64,000 nucleotides of DNA, taken from positions 62,001 through 126,000 of the forward strand of contig JAPOVL010000025.1 in the NCBI GenBank assembly GCA_026708115.1. The letters run 5' to 3'. The position numbers and the translations under genes were made by a program. This document shows positions 16,776 through 25,327 of this stretch, piece by piece. The notes beneath the pieces were generated by a model. The model was not told the origin of the DNA. It worked only from the letters and a program-made list of their open reading frames with translations, and did not search any database. How positions within the stretch are numbered: the stretch's first letter is position 1; every line of letters begins with the position of its first letter. Source of the DNA: Chloroflexota bacterium. Lineage in GTDB: Bacteria > Chloroflexota > Anaerolineae > Aggregatilineales > Phototrophicaceae.

Positions 16776-17879
16776 ATGAGCCATTACGACGCCCTGGGCA
16801 TTCGCCCGATTATCAATGCCAACGCTACCTTGACCAAACTTGGCGGTTCGCTGATGCCGCCGGAAGTGCTGCGAGCCATGAACGAGGCCGCCGGCTGCTT
16901 CATAGACTTGCCATTGTTGCAGCGTAGAGTGGGCGAGCGCATCGCGGACCTCACCAGGAACGAAGCCGCTTATGTCACCTCCGGCGCCGCCGCCGGCGTC
17001 ATGCTGGCGGCGACCGCCTGCGTCTTGTACCACCATCCCGAGGTCGGGATGGATTTTCCGCAGATCGCATCGCTCAAGAACGAAGCCATCGTGCATCGCA
17101 ACCAGCGCAACGGCTACGACTTCGCCGTGCAACAGACGGGCATGCGCTTCGTCGAGATTGATCCGACGCCGACGGCCCTGCGCGACGCCATCAACGAAAA
17201 GACCGCCTGCATATTCTGGTTCGCGGGCAGGCTGGTCGAGGAGACCGATACGCCACTTCAAGAAGTCATCGCCATCGCGGACGAGCATAAGCTGCCGGTG
17301 GTGGTGGACGCGGCGGCGCAGTTGCCGCCACCCGAGAATCTCTGGCGCTTCACAGAGATGGGCGCGGCGCTGGCGCTCTTCAGCGGCGGCAAGGACCTGC
17401 GGGGGCCGCAGCCCACGGGCTTGATGCTGGGCCGCCGAGACATGATCGAATCGATCCGCGTCATCAGCGTGCCCAACCACGGACTCGGACGTCCCTTAAA
17501 GGTCGGCAAGGAAGAGATGATGGGCCTGCTGGCGGCTGTCGAACGCTACCTGGAGATGGACCACGCCGCCCGCGAAGCCTATTGCGAAGACTGCGTGCGA
17601 CTGTGGCGCGACGCCTTGAATCCGTTGCCCGGCGTCTGCGCTGAACATGACTTTCCCAACGAAGCCAACCAGCCTTTGCCCTGGTGCCTGATCAGCGTCG
17701 ATCCGGATGTGCTAGGCAGGTCCGCCAGCGACCTGGTCGCCGCCTTCCTGGAGGGCGAACCTGCCATCTCGGTCTTTGAGGTGGACGAGACGCGATTTCG
17801 TCTCAATCCCATGACGCTCAATCCCGGAGAGGAATTTATTGTGCGCGATGTTTGTCTTAAGCTGCTGGTCCCAGCATGA
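16776..17879 (+). CDS. SelA-like PLP-dependent enzyme (lyase/aminotransferase V fold)
   Basis: A 367-residue protein of the SelA/DgaE group. It starts YDALGIRPIINANATLTKLGG, continues with AAYVTSGAAAGVMLA and VVVDAAAQLPP (Asp to PLP), and has the Schiff-base Lys in FSGGKDLRGPQ. It is too short and lacks the tRNA-binding head for selenocysteine synthesis; no selB or selD is present. Relatives act as ammonia lyases on D-glucosaminate-6-phosphate or similar 2-amino acids. The ATG at 16776 is one base after the amidohydrolase stop, so the two form an operon. The track start at 16689 is an out-of-frame extension into the upstream gene. Confidence 0.82.
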   Translation: MSHYDALGIRPIINANATLTKLGGSLMPPEVLRAMNEAAGCFIDLPLLQRRVGERIADLTRNEAAYVTSGAAAGVMLAATACVLYHHPEVGMDFPQIASLKNEAIVHRNQRNGYDFAVQQTGMRFVEIDPTPTALRDAINEKTACIFWFAGRLVEETDTPLQEVIAIADEHKLPVVVDAAAQLPPPENLWRFTEMGAALALFSGGKDLRGPQPTGLMLGRRDMIESIRVISVPNHGLGRPLKVGKEEMMGLLAAVERYLEMDHAAREAYCEDCVRLWRDALNPLPGVCAEHDFPNEANQPLPWCLISVDPDVLGRSASDLVAAFLEGEPAISVFEVDETRFRLNPMTLNPGEEFIVRDVCLKLLVPA

Positions 17880-17956
17880 TTCCCTTGTCTACGGCCATAG
17901 CGGCTATCGAGGGTCAAGTGTTTGCTGCCCCGCCAGGTGCGTCGGTCATAGGGAGT

Positions 17957-19861
17957 ATGAGACACAGGCGGGCAGTCGTCACCGGATTTTCGCGTACTTG
18001 GGCTCTCGCCACAGGCTTGCTGCTGGCACTGATTCTCTTATCGCCAGCGCATAGGGTAGTCGCCGCAGACATCATGGTTGACGAGAATTGTCTACTGCCT
18101 GATGCGATCCAGGCCGCCGAAAGCGATGCGGCCGTCCGCGGCTGCGCGGCCGGTAGCGGCGCCGATACCATTCACTTAAGCGGCGACATCGCGCTCGCTG
18201 CCGAACTGCCTCAAATCACCTCCGATATCACGATTGAAGGCGGTGGCTACAGCATAAGCGGGGATAAGCTCTTCCGCATCTTCTACGTGAGCGACGGTAG
18301 TCTTTCGATAAACCGCTTGAACCTGACGGCAGGTTTCGCAGCTGGAGGAGGCGCGATCTACAACGCTGGCAAACTGGAAATTACGGACGGCAGCTTTGAT
18401 GGCAACCTGGCTAAGGGAGGCGAAGTTGGCGCGGGCGGTGGCGCTATCTCCAATCACGGCGAACTTAATATAACTCGTACCCATTTCTCCAGTAACAGCG
18501 CCGCCAGCGACGGTTTGCCAGGTGGCTTCGGCGGCGCCATTTACAACGACGGCTTGCTTAACATTAGCAAAAGCAATTTCATTGACAACTCGGCGGCGAA
18601 CGCCGGGGGCGCTATTAGGACTGATGACGGCGCTATTACGATCACCGACTCCACATTCACGGGCAACAGCGCTGGCAGCTCCGGTGGCGCTATATATGAT
18701 GACAGCATTGACCCGCTGACAATTGAAAATAGTAGCTTCGACCGCAACCTGGCGGATTACGGCGGGGGCGCGATTCAGAAAAGCAGCAATGGTTCGCTAG
18801 TCGTCACCGGCAGTTCATTTCTCCACAACAGGAATGACGGCTGGGGCAGCGCCATTAACAACTCAGGTAGATTAGTAGTTAGCAACTGCAGCTTCATCAA
18901 GAACTCGGCTGGCGATAGCGCGACCATAAACAATAGCTACAAGGCTGAAATCACAGACAGCACATTCGATTCCAACACAGCGGAAACTGCGAGCGTAGTA
19001 TTCAACGGCGGCAGCTATCTCGCCGAGATGGCGATCTCTAACAGTGTATTTACCAACAACGCGGCACAGGAATTTAGCGGCGCGATCGTGAATGGCAAAG
19101 GCGGTAAGCTCATCGTCAATGGCAGCCGGTTCGTCGGCAACTCGGCAAGCTCGGGCGGCGTCATCAGCAATATTGGAGACGAGTTGATTATCAGCGGCAG
19201 CAGCTTCAGCAACAATTCGGCTTTGGGCATGTCTGGCGATGTTGGTGAGCACTTATTTGAGCGCTCCCTTGCCAAAGGCGCCGGTGGAGCGATACTTAAT
19301 CTTGGTCCGCTGAGCATCGCGGAGAGCAACTTTGTTGATAACTCGGCCGGCTTTGGCGGCGCGATATTCAGCCTTGCCGATTTAAGCATCGTTAACAGCA
19401 CTATTGCCGGCAACTCTGCTGAAAATGGCGGCGGCCTATATATCTATTTTCTCTTCCCGTCCTCAGTAACCATGACACAGCTCACCATCGTAGACAACTC
19501 GGCAAGCGAGGGTGGCGGAATCGTCGTAGTTTTTGAGGAATATGAGGAAACAGCGGCATATCTGTACAACAGTCTAATTGCAGGCAATCCTGGTGGTGAC
19601 TGTTTGGCCGAGACGTTGAGCGCAAGCAGCGGCAACCTGATCGAAGACGGCTCCTGCGATGCAGCAATTAGCGGGGATCCCAAGCTAGGAACACTTGTCG
19701 AGCCGGAGGACGGCTCGCCACCTTATTACCCGCTGCTGCCGGATAGCCCGGCCATCGACGCCGCCGATCCCGATCACTGCAGCGCTAGCGACCAGACAGG
19801 CATAGCACGGCCGCAAGGCGCCGCCTGCGATATCGGCGCGTACGAATTCCGAGGCGATTAG
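17957..19861 (+). CDS. Secreted parallel beta-helix protein with Pmp-like repeats and choice-of-anchor Q end
   Basis: About 634 residues. A signal peptide (RHRR, then a hydrophobic run ending near VVAA) precedes a right-handed beta-helix. The helix has repeated GGAIYN/GGAI and FxxNSA motifs (for example GGAIYNDG and FIDNSAANAGGAI), like chlamydial Pmp passenger repeats. The last 90 residues (GGDC, SPAIDAADP, DIGAYEF) match the choice-of-anchor Q type C-terminus. I choose ATG 17957 because it gives a normal signal peptide; ATG 17876, overlapping the previous stop, is the alternative. It is probably a surface or released adhesin-like protein, and no catalytic polysaccharide-lyase residues stand out. 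Confidence 0.8.
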   Translation: MRHRRAVVTGFSRTWALATGLLLALILLSPAHRVVAADIMVDENCLLPDAIQAAESDAAVRGCAAGSGADTIHLSGDIALAAELPQITSDITIEGGGYSISGDKLFRIFYVSDGSLSINRLNLTAGFAAGGGAIYNAGKLEITDGSFDGNLAKGGEVGAGGGAISNHGELNITRTHFSSNSAASDGLPGGFGGAIYNDGLLNISKSNFIDNSAANAGGAIRTDDGAITITDSTFTGNSAGSSGGAIYDDSIDPLTIENSSFDRNLADYGGGAIQKSSNGSLVVTGSSFLHNRNDGWGSAINNSGRLVVSNCSFIKNSAGDSATINNSYKAEITDSTFDSNTAETASVVFNGGSYLAEMAISNSVFTNNAAQEFSGAIVNGKGGKLIVNGSRFVGNSASSGGVISNIGDELIISGSSFSNNSALGMSGDVGEHLFERSLAKGAGGAILNLGPLSIAESNFVDNSAGFGGAIFSLADLSIVNSTIAGNSAENGGGLYIYFLFPSSVTMTQLTIVDNSASEGGGIVVVFEEYEETAAYLYNSLIAGNPGGDCLAETLSASSGNLIEDGSCDAAISGDPKLGTLVEPEDGSPPYYPLLPDSPAIDAADPDHCSASDQTGIARPQGAACDIGAYEFRGD

Positions 19862-19892
19862 GGTCGCTTTCCGCTAGAAGGCGAGGCACTGC

Positions 19893-20210
19893 ATGAGCCG
19901 ACCATTTGAAATCTATGACCTGCGTGTCACCGTCGAGCGGATCGAAGGACGATCTGTCTGTGGTATGGCCGTCGGCGACTATTTCGAACTCACGGAGAGT
20001 TCGAAGCTGCGCATCCCGGCGGGCAAGCACTTCTGCATCTATGCGCTGTCATCTGTATTGCCGCTGCTGGCGGCAAAACAGCGCGAATTGGCCGAGAACG
20101 ACTGGCTCACGTACGATTCCATCGCCGCCTGCCCGGATGTGGACGAGCGCCTGATCATGCGCGTCGAGCGCATCAAGAAGCGCAGGATGGACAGCGACGA
20201 TTTGACCTGA
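19893..20210 (+). CDS. TIGR04076 family protein, function unknown
   Basis: A 105-residue protein. The pattern LRVTVERIEGRSVCGMAVGDYFEL, then ICIYAL-like FCIYALSSVLPLLAA and a C-terminal Arg/Lys-rich strand, fits the TIGR04076 family of small cytoplasmic proteins. Members have conserved Cys and GD residues but no established role. It stands alone, 31 bases after the beta-helix gene and in the same direction. Confidence 0.65.
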   Translation: MSRPFEIYDLRVTVERIEGRSVCGMAVGDYFELTESSKLRIPAGKHFCIYALSSVLPLLAAKQRELAENDWLTYDSIAACPDVDERLIMRVERIKKRRMDSDDLT

Positions 20211-20235
20211 AGGCGAATTGCCCCGACATTTGGTT

Positions 20236-20304
20236 AATTTATCTAAGCGGGGCGCGCAGTCAACAGGATTCGAGTACTATGTAGATAAATTGTCCTGGGG
20301 ACAA
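20236..20304. promoter_or_regulatory. Two inverted repeats upstream of the aldehyde dehydrogenase gene
   Basis: AATTTATCTA (20236-20245) and TAGATAAATT (20282-20291) are a perfect 10-base inverted pair 36 bases apart. Directly after it, TTGTCC-TGG-GGACAA (20290-20304) forms a second perfect palindrome, ending 24 bases before the ATG. This is a plausible operator pair for a dimeric regulator or a looped repressor; no regulator gene is adjacent. Confidence 0.5.
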
Positions 20305-20328
20305 GTTGCAGCTTGAGGAGAGGAACTG

Positions 20329-21894
20329 ATGGCAAAGCAACGCAAGCATATCAAAGTGACCTATTCGACGCTGGGCAGCCCCGACCCGCTTTTGCACGAA
20401 TACTTCGATGAAGACGTCGCAGAGCTCAAAGCCAATCTGGGCAAGTCCTATGGCATGTATATCGACGGCGAATGGATAGAAGGCGATGGGGTTTTCCAAA
20501 ATCGCTCGCCGATCAACACCGATTGGGTTCTGGGCGATTTCGCCCGCGCGGGGGACGCGCATGTCGATCGAGCGGTGGCTGCGGCCAAGGCGGCTTTTCC
20601 GGGCTGGCGCGATACCCCTTGGCACGAACGGGCTGACCTGCTCAATCGGGTGGCCGATCTAATCAGCGAGCGCCTGTTCGAGATCTCCGCCGTCGTCAGC
20701 ATGGAAATTGGCAAGAACCGGCTGGAGGCCATCGGCGATGTCGAAGAAAGCGCCGATCTGATCCGCTATTGCGTCGATGCCATACACGACAATCAAGGCT
20801 TCGACCGGCAGTTGCTCAGCGAGACCGACCAGCACTTCAACCGCAGCGTGCTCAAGCCCTACGGGGTGTGGGGCGTGATCGGTCCCTTCAACTTTCCCGC
20901 GGCGCTCACGGGCGGTCCTAGCGGCGCGGCGCTGATCGCGGGCAATACCGTTGTGCTCAAGCCGGCTGCCGAAGGCTCGCTCACCGCCTCTATGATCGCG
21001 CAATGCATGGCCGACGCTGGATTGCCCAAGGGCGTGTTCAATGTCGTTTTTGGCGGCGACGCGCCCGGCCAGGCCTTGACCGCCAATCCCGACCTGGCCG
21101 GCTTGACCTTCACCGGCAGCTATGATGTCGGCATGAGCATCATCAAGAACTTCACGACGGCGGCCGGCTACTACCGACCGGTCATCGCCGAGATGGGCGG
21201 CAAGAACCCCGCCATCGTCACCGCCAAGGCCGATCTCGATAAAGCCGCGCTGGGCGTGATGCGCTCGGCATTTGGCTTGACCGGCCAGAAGTGCTCGGCT
21301 TGCTCGCGCGTCTATGTTGACGCCTCCGTAAAAGAGGCCTTCGTCGAGAAGCTGGTCGATCTCACCGCCGATATCAAGGTGGGCGATCCCACCGTTGTCG
21401 ACACCTATATGGGTCCGATTATCAGCGCCGATGCCTACGCGGCTTATCAGAGCTATGTCGACGAGATGCGCGCGGGAGACATCCGCATCGGCGGGGGCAC
21501 GATAGAAGGGGTCAATGGCTATTTTGTAGCGCCGACGGTGGTGACGGATCTGCCCGACGGCCATCGCCTCTGGCAGCACGAGATGTTCTCGCCGATCGTC
21601 GCCGTACGCGCGGTGGCGGGCAAGGACGAAGCGATACAGCTCGCCAACAATGTCGCGCTGGGCTTGACCGCCGGCATTTACAGCGAAGATACAGACGAGG
21701 TCGACTGGTTCCTGGACAATATGGAAGCGGGCGTGCTCTATGTCAATCGCGAGGCGGGGGCCACCACCGGCGCCTGGCCCGGCTATCAGTCTTTCGGTGG
21801 CTGGAAGGGCAGCACCGGTAGCAACAAAGCCTCCGGCAGTTGGTACTACTTGCAGCAGTACATGCGCGAGCAGTCGCATACGATTGTGGGTTGA
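20329..21894 (+). CDS. Aldehyde dehydrogenase, 1-pyrroline-5-carboxylate dehydrogenase-like
   Basis: A 521-residue NAD(P)-dependent ALDH. GVIGPFNFP and LTFTGSYDVG make the cofactor pocket. The general base Glu lies in PVIAEMGGKNP and the nucleophile in GQKCSACSRVY, whose double-Cys form is typical of the PruA/RocA (glutamate semialdehyde) branch. The end SFGGWKGSTGSNKASGSWYY also fits. It would oxidise glutamate 5-semialdehyde to glutamate in proline or arginine breakdown, but no proline dehydrogenase is nearby, so another semialdehyde is possible. A GAGGAGAGG ribosome site precedes the ATG and a strong terminator hairpin follows at 21931. Confidence 0.82.
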   Translation: MAKQRKHIKVTYSTLGSPDPLLHEYFDEDVAELKANLGKSYGMYIDGEWIEGDGVFQNRSPINTDWVLGDFARAGDAHVDRAVAAAKAAFPGWRDTPWHERADLLNRVADLISERLFEISAVVSMEIGKNRLEAIGDVEESADLIRYCVDAIHDNQGFDRQLLSETDQHFNRSVLKPYGVWGVIGPFNFPAALTGGPSGAALIAGNTVVLKPAAEGSLTASMIAQCMADAGLPKGVFNVVFGGDAPGQALTANPDLAGLTFTGSYDVGMSIIKNFTTAAGYYRPVIAEMGGKNPAIVTAKADLDKAALGVMRSAFGLTGQKCSACSRVYVDASVKEAFVEKLVDLTADIKVGDPTVVDTYMGPIISADAYAAYQSYVDEMRAGDIRIGGGTIEGVNGYFVAPTVVTDLPDGHRLWQHEMFSPIVAVRAVAGKDEAIQLANNVALGLTAGIYSEDTDEVDWFLDNMEAGVLYVNREAGATTGAWPGYQSFGGWKGSTGSNKASGSWYYLQQYMREQSHTIVG

Positions 21895-21930
21895 TATTCA
21901 CCACGAAGACACGAAAAGCACGAAGACGAG

Positions 21931-21957
21931 AAAGGGCGAGCCGGCGGCTCGCCCTTT
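21931..21957 (+). terminator. Intrinsic terminator after the aldehyde dehydrogenase gene
   Basis: AAAGGGCGAGCC-ggc-GGCTCGCCCTTT is a 12-base perfect stem with a 3-base loop, followed by TCT. The A and T tracts on both sides allow it to work in either direction. It belongs to the GGGCGAnCC hairpin family seen elsewhere in the window. Confidence 0.75.
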
Positions 21958-22009
21958 TCTAACCGCGGAGTACACAGAAGTAAGTGCAAGTAAGTTATGG
22001 AAAAAATTA

Positions 22010-22095
22010 ACCACAGCCGCTCGGCGGCAGCGAAAAGGTCTGCCGCGCTCACACAAAATGATAAGCCTTCTCGTTGCATGAGCAACGCGGTTTAT
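22010..22095 (+). repeat. Dispersed two-hairpin repeat, copy B
   Basis: Nearly identical to copy A over the 5' hairpin (CCACAGCCGCTCGGCGGCAG) and the second stem ATAAGCC-ttct-CGTTGC-atga-GCAACG-c-GGTTTAT. A to G in the left arm keeps a G-U pair. It is followed by an A-tract and ACACAGAGGGCACAGAG, as in copy C. Confidence 0.8.
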
Positions 22096-22151
22096 AAAAA
22101 AGGAGGACACAGAGGGCACAGAGAAAAACCAAGCAGAAGAATATATTTTGC

Positions 22152-22172
22152 GGGCGTTTCGGTGAAACGCCC
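22152..22172. repeat. GGGCG-type intergenic hairpin
   Basis: GGGCGTTTC-ggt-GAAACGCCC is a perfect 9-base stem followed by CTACAATT. It is probably a member of the common GGGCG..CGCCCCTAC dispersed hairpin class. Confidence 0.6.
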
Positions 22173-22401
22173 CTACAATTCTTCCCTGTTCTTGATTTTC
22201 ATTACTTACTTGCAACTACTGAGGGCGACGAGAATAACCAAGTGTCGCTCTGCATTTTCCCGGATGCGTCGCGAGCGCTAATCCAATACTGACACATCTA
22301 CAGAACATAGAGACGACAGGCGCCTCAAAATTATCGTCAACTCACATAAATTAACGTATTTTAACAATAATTAGTGGGTGCCTCTGTGGTCAAACAAAAG
22401 C

Positions 22402-22446
22402 GGGCAAGCCTTGGCTCGCCCCTACACGATCACCCCTACACGATCA
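22402..22446. repeat. Hairpin plus 14-base tandem duplication
   Basis: GGGCAAGCC-tt-GGCTCGCCC (one mismatch) runs into two perfect tandem copies of CCCCTACACGATCA (22419-22432 and 22433-22446), 18 bases before the end of the M24 peptidase gene. Confidence 0.6.
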
Positions 22447-22464
22447 TTGGAACATGTTGAAGAA

Positions 22465-23607
22465 TCAACTGACCACAATCAGCTCTTGCCAGCCATTGGT
22501 CAGCTTCTCGCCGCCGCCGGGACGGGCCACGACGATATCTTCCACCCGCGCCGAGTAGTTGTTCATCTGCATGATGCTGGGCTCGATGGTGAAGAGCATA
22601 CCCTCTTCCAGCGGCGTCTCGTCGCCTTCGGTCAGGAAGGGCGGTTCGTGCACGTCCATGCCGATGGCGTGGCCCAGCCGATGTCGAAAGGTTTCGCCGT
22701 AACCGGCCTCTTCAATCACCTGGCGCGCCGCGCGATCGGTGGCCGTTGTCGTCGACTCGCCGGCTTTCAGCGCGGCGATGCCCGCCGCCTGCGACGCCAT
22801 CACCAGGTCATAAACCCGCTGCGCCTCTTCGTCCGGCTCGCCGAAGAAGACCGTGCGACCAAAATCGTAGCACCAGCCTTGATAGATGCCGCCAAAGTCG
22901 AAGAGTATCGAAACCGGCGGATCCAGCTTCCGATGCCAGCTCTGCATGCGCTGCCCGAAGAGCAGCGGATGATCCGGACCAGAATTATAGAGCGAGGTGG
23001 TGAAGGACTGGCCCAGCGAGCCGTGCCGGCGCAACTGGAAATTGACCTCTTCTACGATTTCCAGTTCGGTCATGCCCAGCCGCAGCGACGTCAAGGTATC
23101 GGCGAAAGCCGCTTCGGTGATGCGCCCGGCTTCCTTCATCTCGTCGATATCGCTCTGCGATTTGATGACGCGCAAGGGACGCAGCAAATCGGTGGCAGAA
23201 AGCCAGGTCGCGCCCGACACAAGTGGCTGCAAATTGGAAACGGTCTCTCCGCGGGTGAAGTCGCTGATCGCAACACGTGGATTATCGGGCAAATTGAAAT
23301 CGGCGAGGATGCCCTTGACCATCTCGGCGGGTTCGTCCCAGTCTCCCAGCACGCGGATATCGATGCCCTGCAGTTGGTTCAGCCCGCCAAATTCAGCGGT
23401 CATGCGCGGCAGCGGCAGCACCGGCGCATGATGCGGACTGATCCAGGCGCCTTCCAGCCAGTCGCCCGGGTGGATGTTGTGACCGTAATTGGGAATATCC
23501 CTTGGGACACCGGTCAGGTATTGCAAGTCGGACGAGATGGGAATAAAGGCGAGATCGGCCTGGTCGGCCAGTATGGCTTGAAAACGCTGCAATCGGTCCT
23601 TTGACAT
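22465..23607 (-). CDS. M24 family metallopeptidase (Xaa-Pro peptidase-like)
   Basis: A 380-residue pita-bread peptidase. The N-terminal creatinase-like domain is followed by the catalytic domain with the five metal ligands in order: Asp in LFDFGG, Asp in YDFGRT, His in GHAIGMDVHEPP, Glu in TIEP and Glu in RVEDIV. It should cleave X-Pro dipeptides or trim N-terminal X-Pro bonds in the cytoplasm, which fits an importer-rich, peptide-using organism. The start is ATG 23607 with GGAGACC upstream; the track's 23670 start adds a basic lead that does not belong. Confidence 0.87.
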   Translation of the reverse strand: MSKDRLQRFQAILADQADLAFIPISSDLQYLTGVPRDIPNYGHNIHPGDWLEGAWISPHHAPVLPLPRMTAEFGGLNQLQGIDIRVLGDWDEPAEMVKGILADFNLPDNPRVAISDFTRGETVSNLQPLVSGATWLSATDLLRPLRVIKSQSDIDEMKEAGRITEAAFADTLTSLRLGMTELEIVEEVNFQLRRHGSLGQSFTTSLYNSGPDHPLLFGQRMQSWHRKLDPPVSILFDFGGIYQGWCYDFGRTVFFGEPDEEAQRVYDLVMASQAAGIAALKAGESTTTATDRAARQVIEEAGYGETFRHRLGHAIGMDVHEPPFLTEGDETPLEEGMLFTIEPSIMQMNNYSARVEDIVVARPGGGEKLTNGWQELIVVS

Positions 23608-23767
23608 GAGGGGTCTCCACAGATCTATCGTTCTGGATCTTATCTTAGCCCGTTTCAGGCAGGATTTCATCTTTTACCTGGCGACCATGCCCGGCTTGCC
23701 TTTGCGCCTATCCGTCCAAGTCATATAATGTATGCGATACGCAACCTGGACGGCAAAAGGACCGCCC

Positions 23768-25327
23768 ATGCGAACTGCAATGATACTTCTCTTGCTTATG
23801 ACGTTTCTGACGATCGCGCCGCTGCAAGCGCAGGAAAACCTGTACGAGGCTTGTGGCAAAACCGAGACGCAGATGCTGTTCAGTGTATTGTATGGCTTGC
23901 AGCAGGCTAACGAGGGCGGCGCTGAGCGCCTAAGCACAGTTGAGGGCCTTTACGCCTACGACGAAACTCTGGCGCCCTGGCGCAAATCCACGCGACTACT
24001 TGCAAGTTGTGAAGAGGCGCTAGGCGTCGTTTGGAAGACGTACCGAACGGTGGATAGCGTACTCGCCACCAGCGTCATGCGCATAAACGGGCTGGGCGAG
24101 GATGAACATGTTTATGACGACCGTATCGCGAGCAGTATCAGCGAGCTGGAGACCTTGCTGCGCGAGCTCGAAGCTGGCGCCGCAAGCGATGAAAGCGAGA
24201 AAAGGCTGCGTTTATGGGAACCGGATACAGCGTCATGCTCGTCGGCAGATCTAGAGAGAGTCCTGGCCATGACAGCGGAGCATGAGGCTCTCCTGGAGCG
24301 AGCCGACGCCATCTCGTCGACGACAGACCTGGCGCATTTCGGCAGCACTCATATGACTTGGCGCGCGGAGACGTGGGCGCAAGTCCCCAACTGCCGTGGC
24401 CCAAGGTGGCATGCGATCTTCCTGGAGCAGGTTGCGACCGACGCTCTAGTAAAAGCCGGGCTCGCGCTGGCGGGCGCTGCGGAAGACAATTCTTTTGTCC
24501 TGCGCCTGGAAGACACTCTGGAGACCTTGACTGAGTTCAACGCGGAGGTTGAGAGGCACTACAAACTCGCCTTGGAAGAAGAAGCGCTTGCGAAGCCGCA
24601 AGCCGATGAGTTGCCATCTTGCCCCGATGATATATTCCAGAGCGCCTACGACGGCTTGCTCGATTATGTAAAGCAGGGGGAAATTGCCATCGAGTCAAAT
24701 GAAGACCTGTTGCGCTTCGCCGAGCGGCAGATCGCCTGGCATGCCGATCATTTGACGGATGTGCCTTATTGTGATGAAATGCTGCAGATCCGCTGGCTGC
24801 TAATCGAACTGAACAGCGATTTTGTCGCGCGCGCGGCCTTGCGTTTGGCTGGCGTATCCGATGAAGACAATCCCTTATTGCGATTGACCTCCGATCAGGC
24901 GCGGATAGACGCCATCGTCCAAGATCGGCAGCATCCTACCAATGGTCAGCCAAGGAACGAAGGGGCTGTAGCATTGCCGGCCTGTTCCAAACACGATCTG
25001 CAGATAGCCATCGACGAATATCTATATGTATACGGCGAACTAGAGGACATTCGACCCTTTGTCCTTTCCATAGAAGACACGATTGAATACATCCAGGCTT
25101 TGATCGCGTGGCGAGAGGCGCTATGGCAGCGCATGCCATTGTGCGCGGAAGCGGTTGCGCTGGGCCTGTTTATGCATCAATTTAGCGCCGGATACAGCCC
25201 CGCGTTCGCACTCTATTATGGCGGAATCGAAAAAGAGACGCAGGTATACAGAAGCCAACTCCGACGCGATTCGCCGCGCCTGGAGGAAGCCGCTGCAGCC
25301 GTTTTCCTTGCGAAACGCGAAAGCTGA
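23768..25327 (+). CDS. Exported protein with four two-cysteine WRxxLWxxxPxC modules (unknown family), paralogue 1
   Basis: About 519 residues after starting at ATG 23768 (AAGGA upstream). A signal peptide ends near LQAQE. The rest is four tandem modules of about 110-130 residues. Each opens with a Cys (EACGK, ASCSS, LPSCPD, LPACSK) and has a second Cys about 50 residues on, within a Trp-Arg...Pro-x-Cys motif (PWRKSTRLLASC, TWRAETWAQVPNC, AWHADHLTDVPYC, AWREALWQRMPLC). All eight cysteines fall in these pairs, so one disulfide per module is likely. Predicted structure is mainly helical. No catalytic motif is seen; function unknown. Confidence 0.75.
   Translation: MRTAMILLLLMTFLTIAPLQAQENLYEACGKTETQMLFSVLYGLQQANEGGAERLSTVEGLYAYDETLAPWRKSTRLLASCEEALGVVWKTYRTVDSVLATSVMRINGLGEDEHVYDDRIASSISELETLLRELEAGAASDESEKRLRLWEPDTASCSSADLERVLAMTAEHEALLERADAISSTTDLAHFGSTHMTWRAETWAQVPNCRGPRWHAIFLEQVATDALVKAGLALAGAAEDNSFVLRLEDTLETLTEFNAEVERHYKLALEEEALAKPQADELPSCPDDIFQSAYDGLLDYVKQGEIAIESNEDLLRFAERQIAWHADHLTDVPYCDEMLQIRWLLIELNSDFVARAALRLAGVSDEDNPLLRLTSDQARIDAIVQDRQHPTNGQPRNEGAVALPACSKHDLQIAIDEYLYVYGELEDIRPFVLSIEDTIEYIQALIAWREALWQRMPLCAEAVALGLFMHQFSAGYSPAFALYYGGIEKETQVYRSQLRRDSPRLEEAAAAVFLAKRES

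Larger units (their letters stand above)
21979..22220. mobile_element. Possible MITE-like element with imperfect terminal inverted repeats
   Basis: Bases 21979-21999 (AGTAAGTGCAAGTAAGTTATG) match the reverse complement of 22200-22220 at 18 of 21 positions. The 242-base interval has no ORF and contains repeat copy B plus a perfect GGGCGTTTC hairpin. No target-site duplication could be seen, so mobility is only suggested. Confidence 0.35.
21895..22464. other. Repeat-rich convergent intergenic island
   Basis: 570 bases between the ends of the aldehyde dehydrogenase and M24 peptidase genes. It holds, in order, a CACGAAG repeat block, a terminator hairpin, an imperfect terminal-inverted-repeat element (21979-22220) that encloses repeat copy B and a GGGCGTTTC hairpin, an AT-rich stretch around 22330-22375, and a hairpin followed by a 14-base tandem repeat. 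No credible gene is present. Confidence 0.65.

Noticed and set aside
16776-17879. True selenocysteine synthase (SelA) function
   Set aside because: The protein is about 100 residues shorter than SelA, lacks the tRNA-binding head, and no selB, selD or selC is seen.
20659-21879. 406-residue minus-strand ORF opposite the aldehyde dehydrogenase
   Set aside because: The plus strand carries every ALDH motif; this frame has none.
21901-22446. CRISPR array in the repeat-rich island
   Set aside because: The repeats are hairpins and short tandem units of different sequence, without evenly spaced direct repeats or cas genes.
22378-23604. 408-residue plus-strand ORF opposite the M24 peptidase
   Set aside because: It begins in hairpin and tandem-repeat DNA and mirrors the peptidase; composition is that of an antisense frame in GC-rich DNA.
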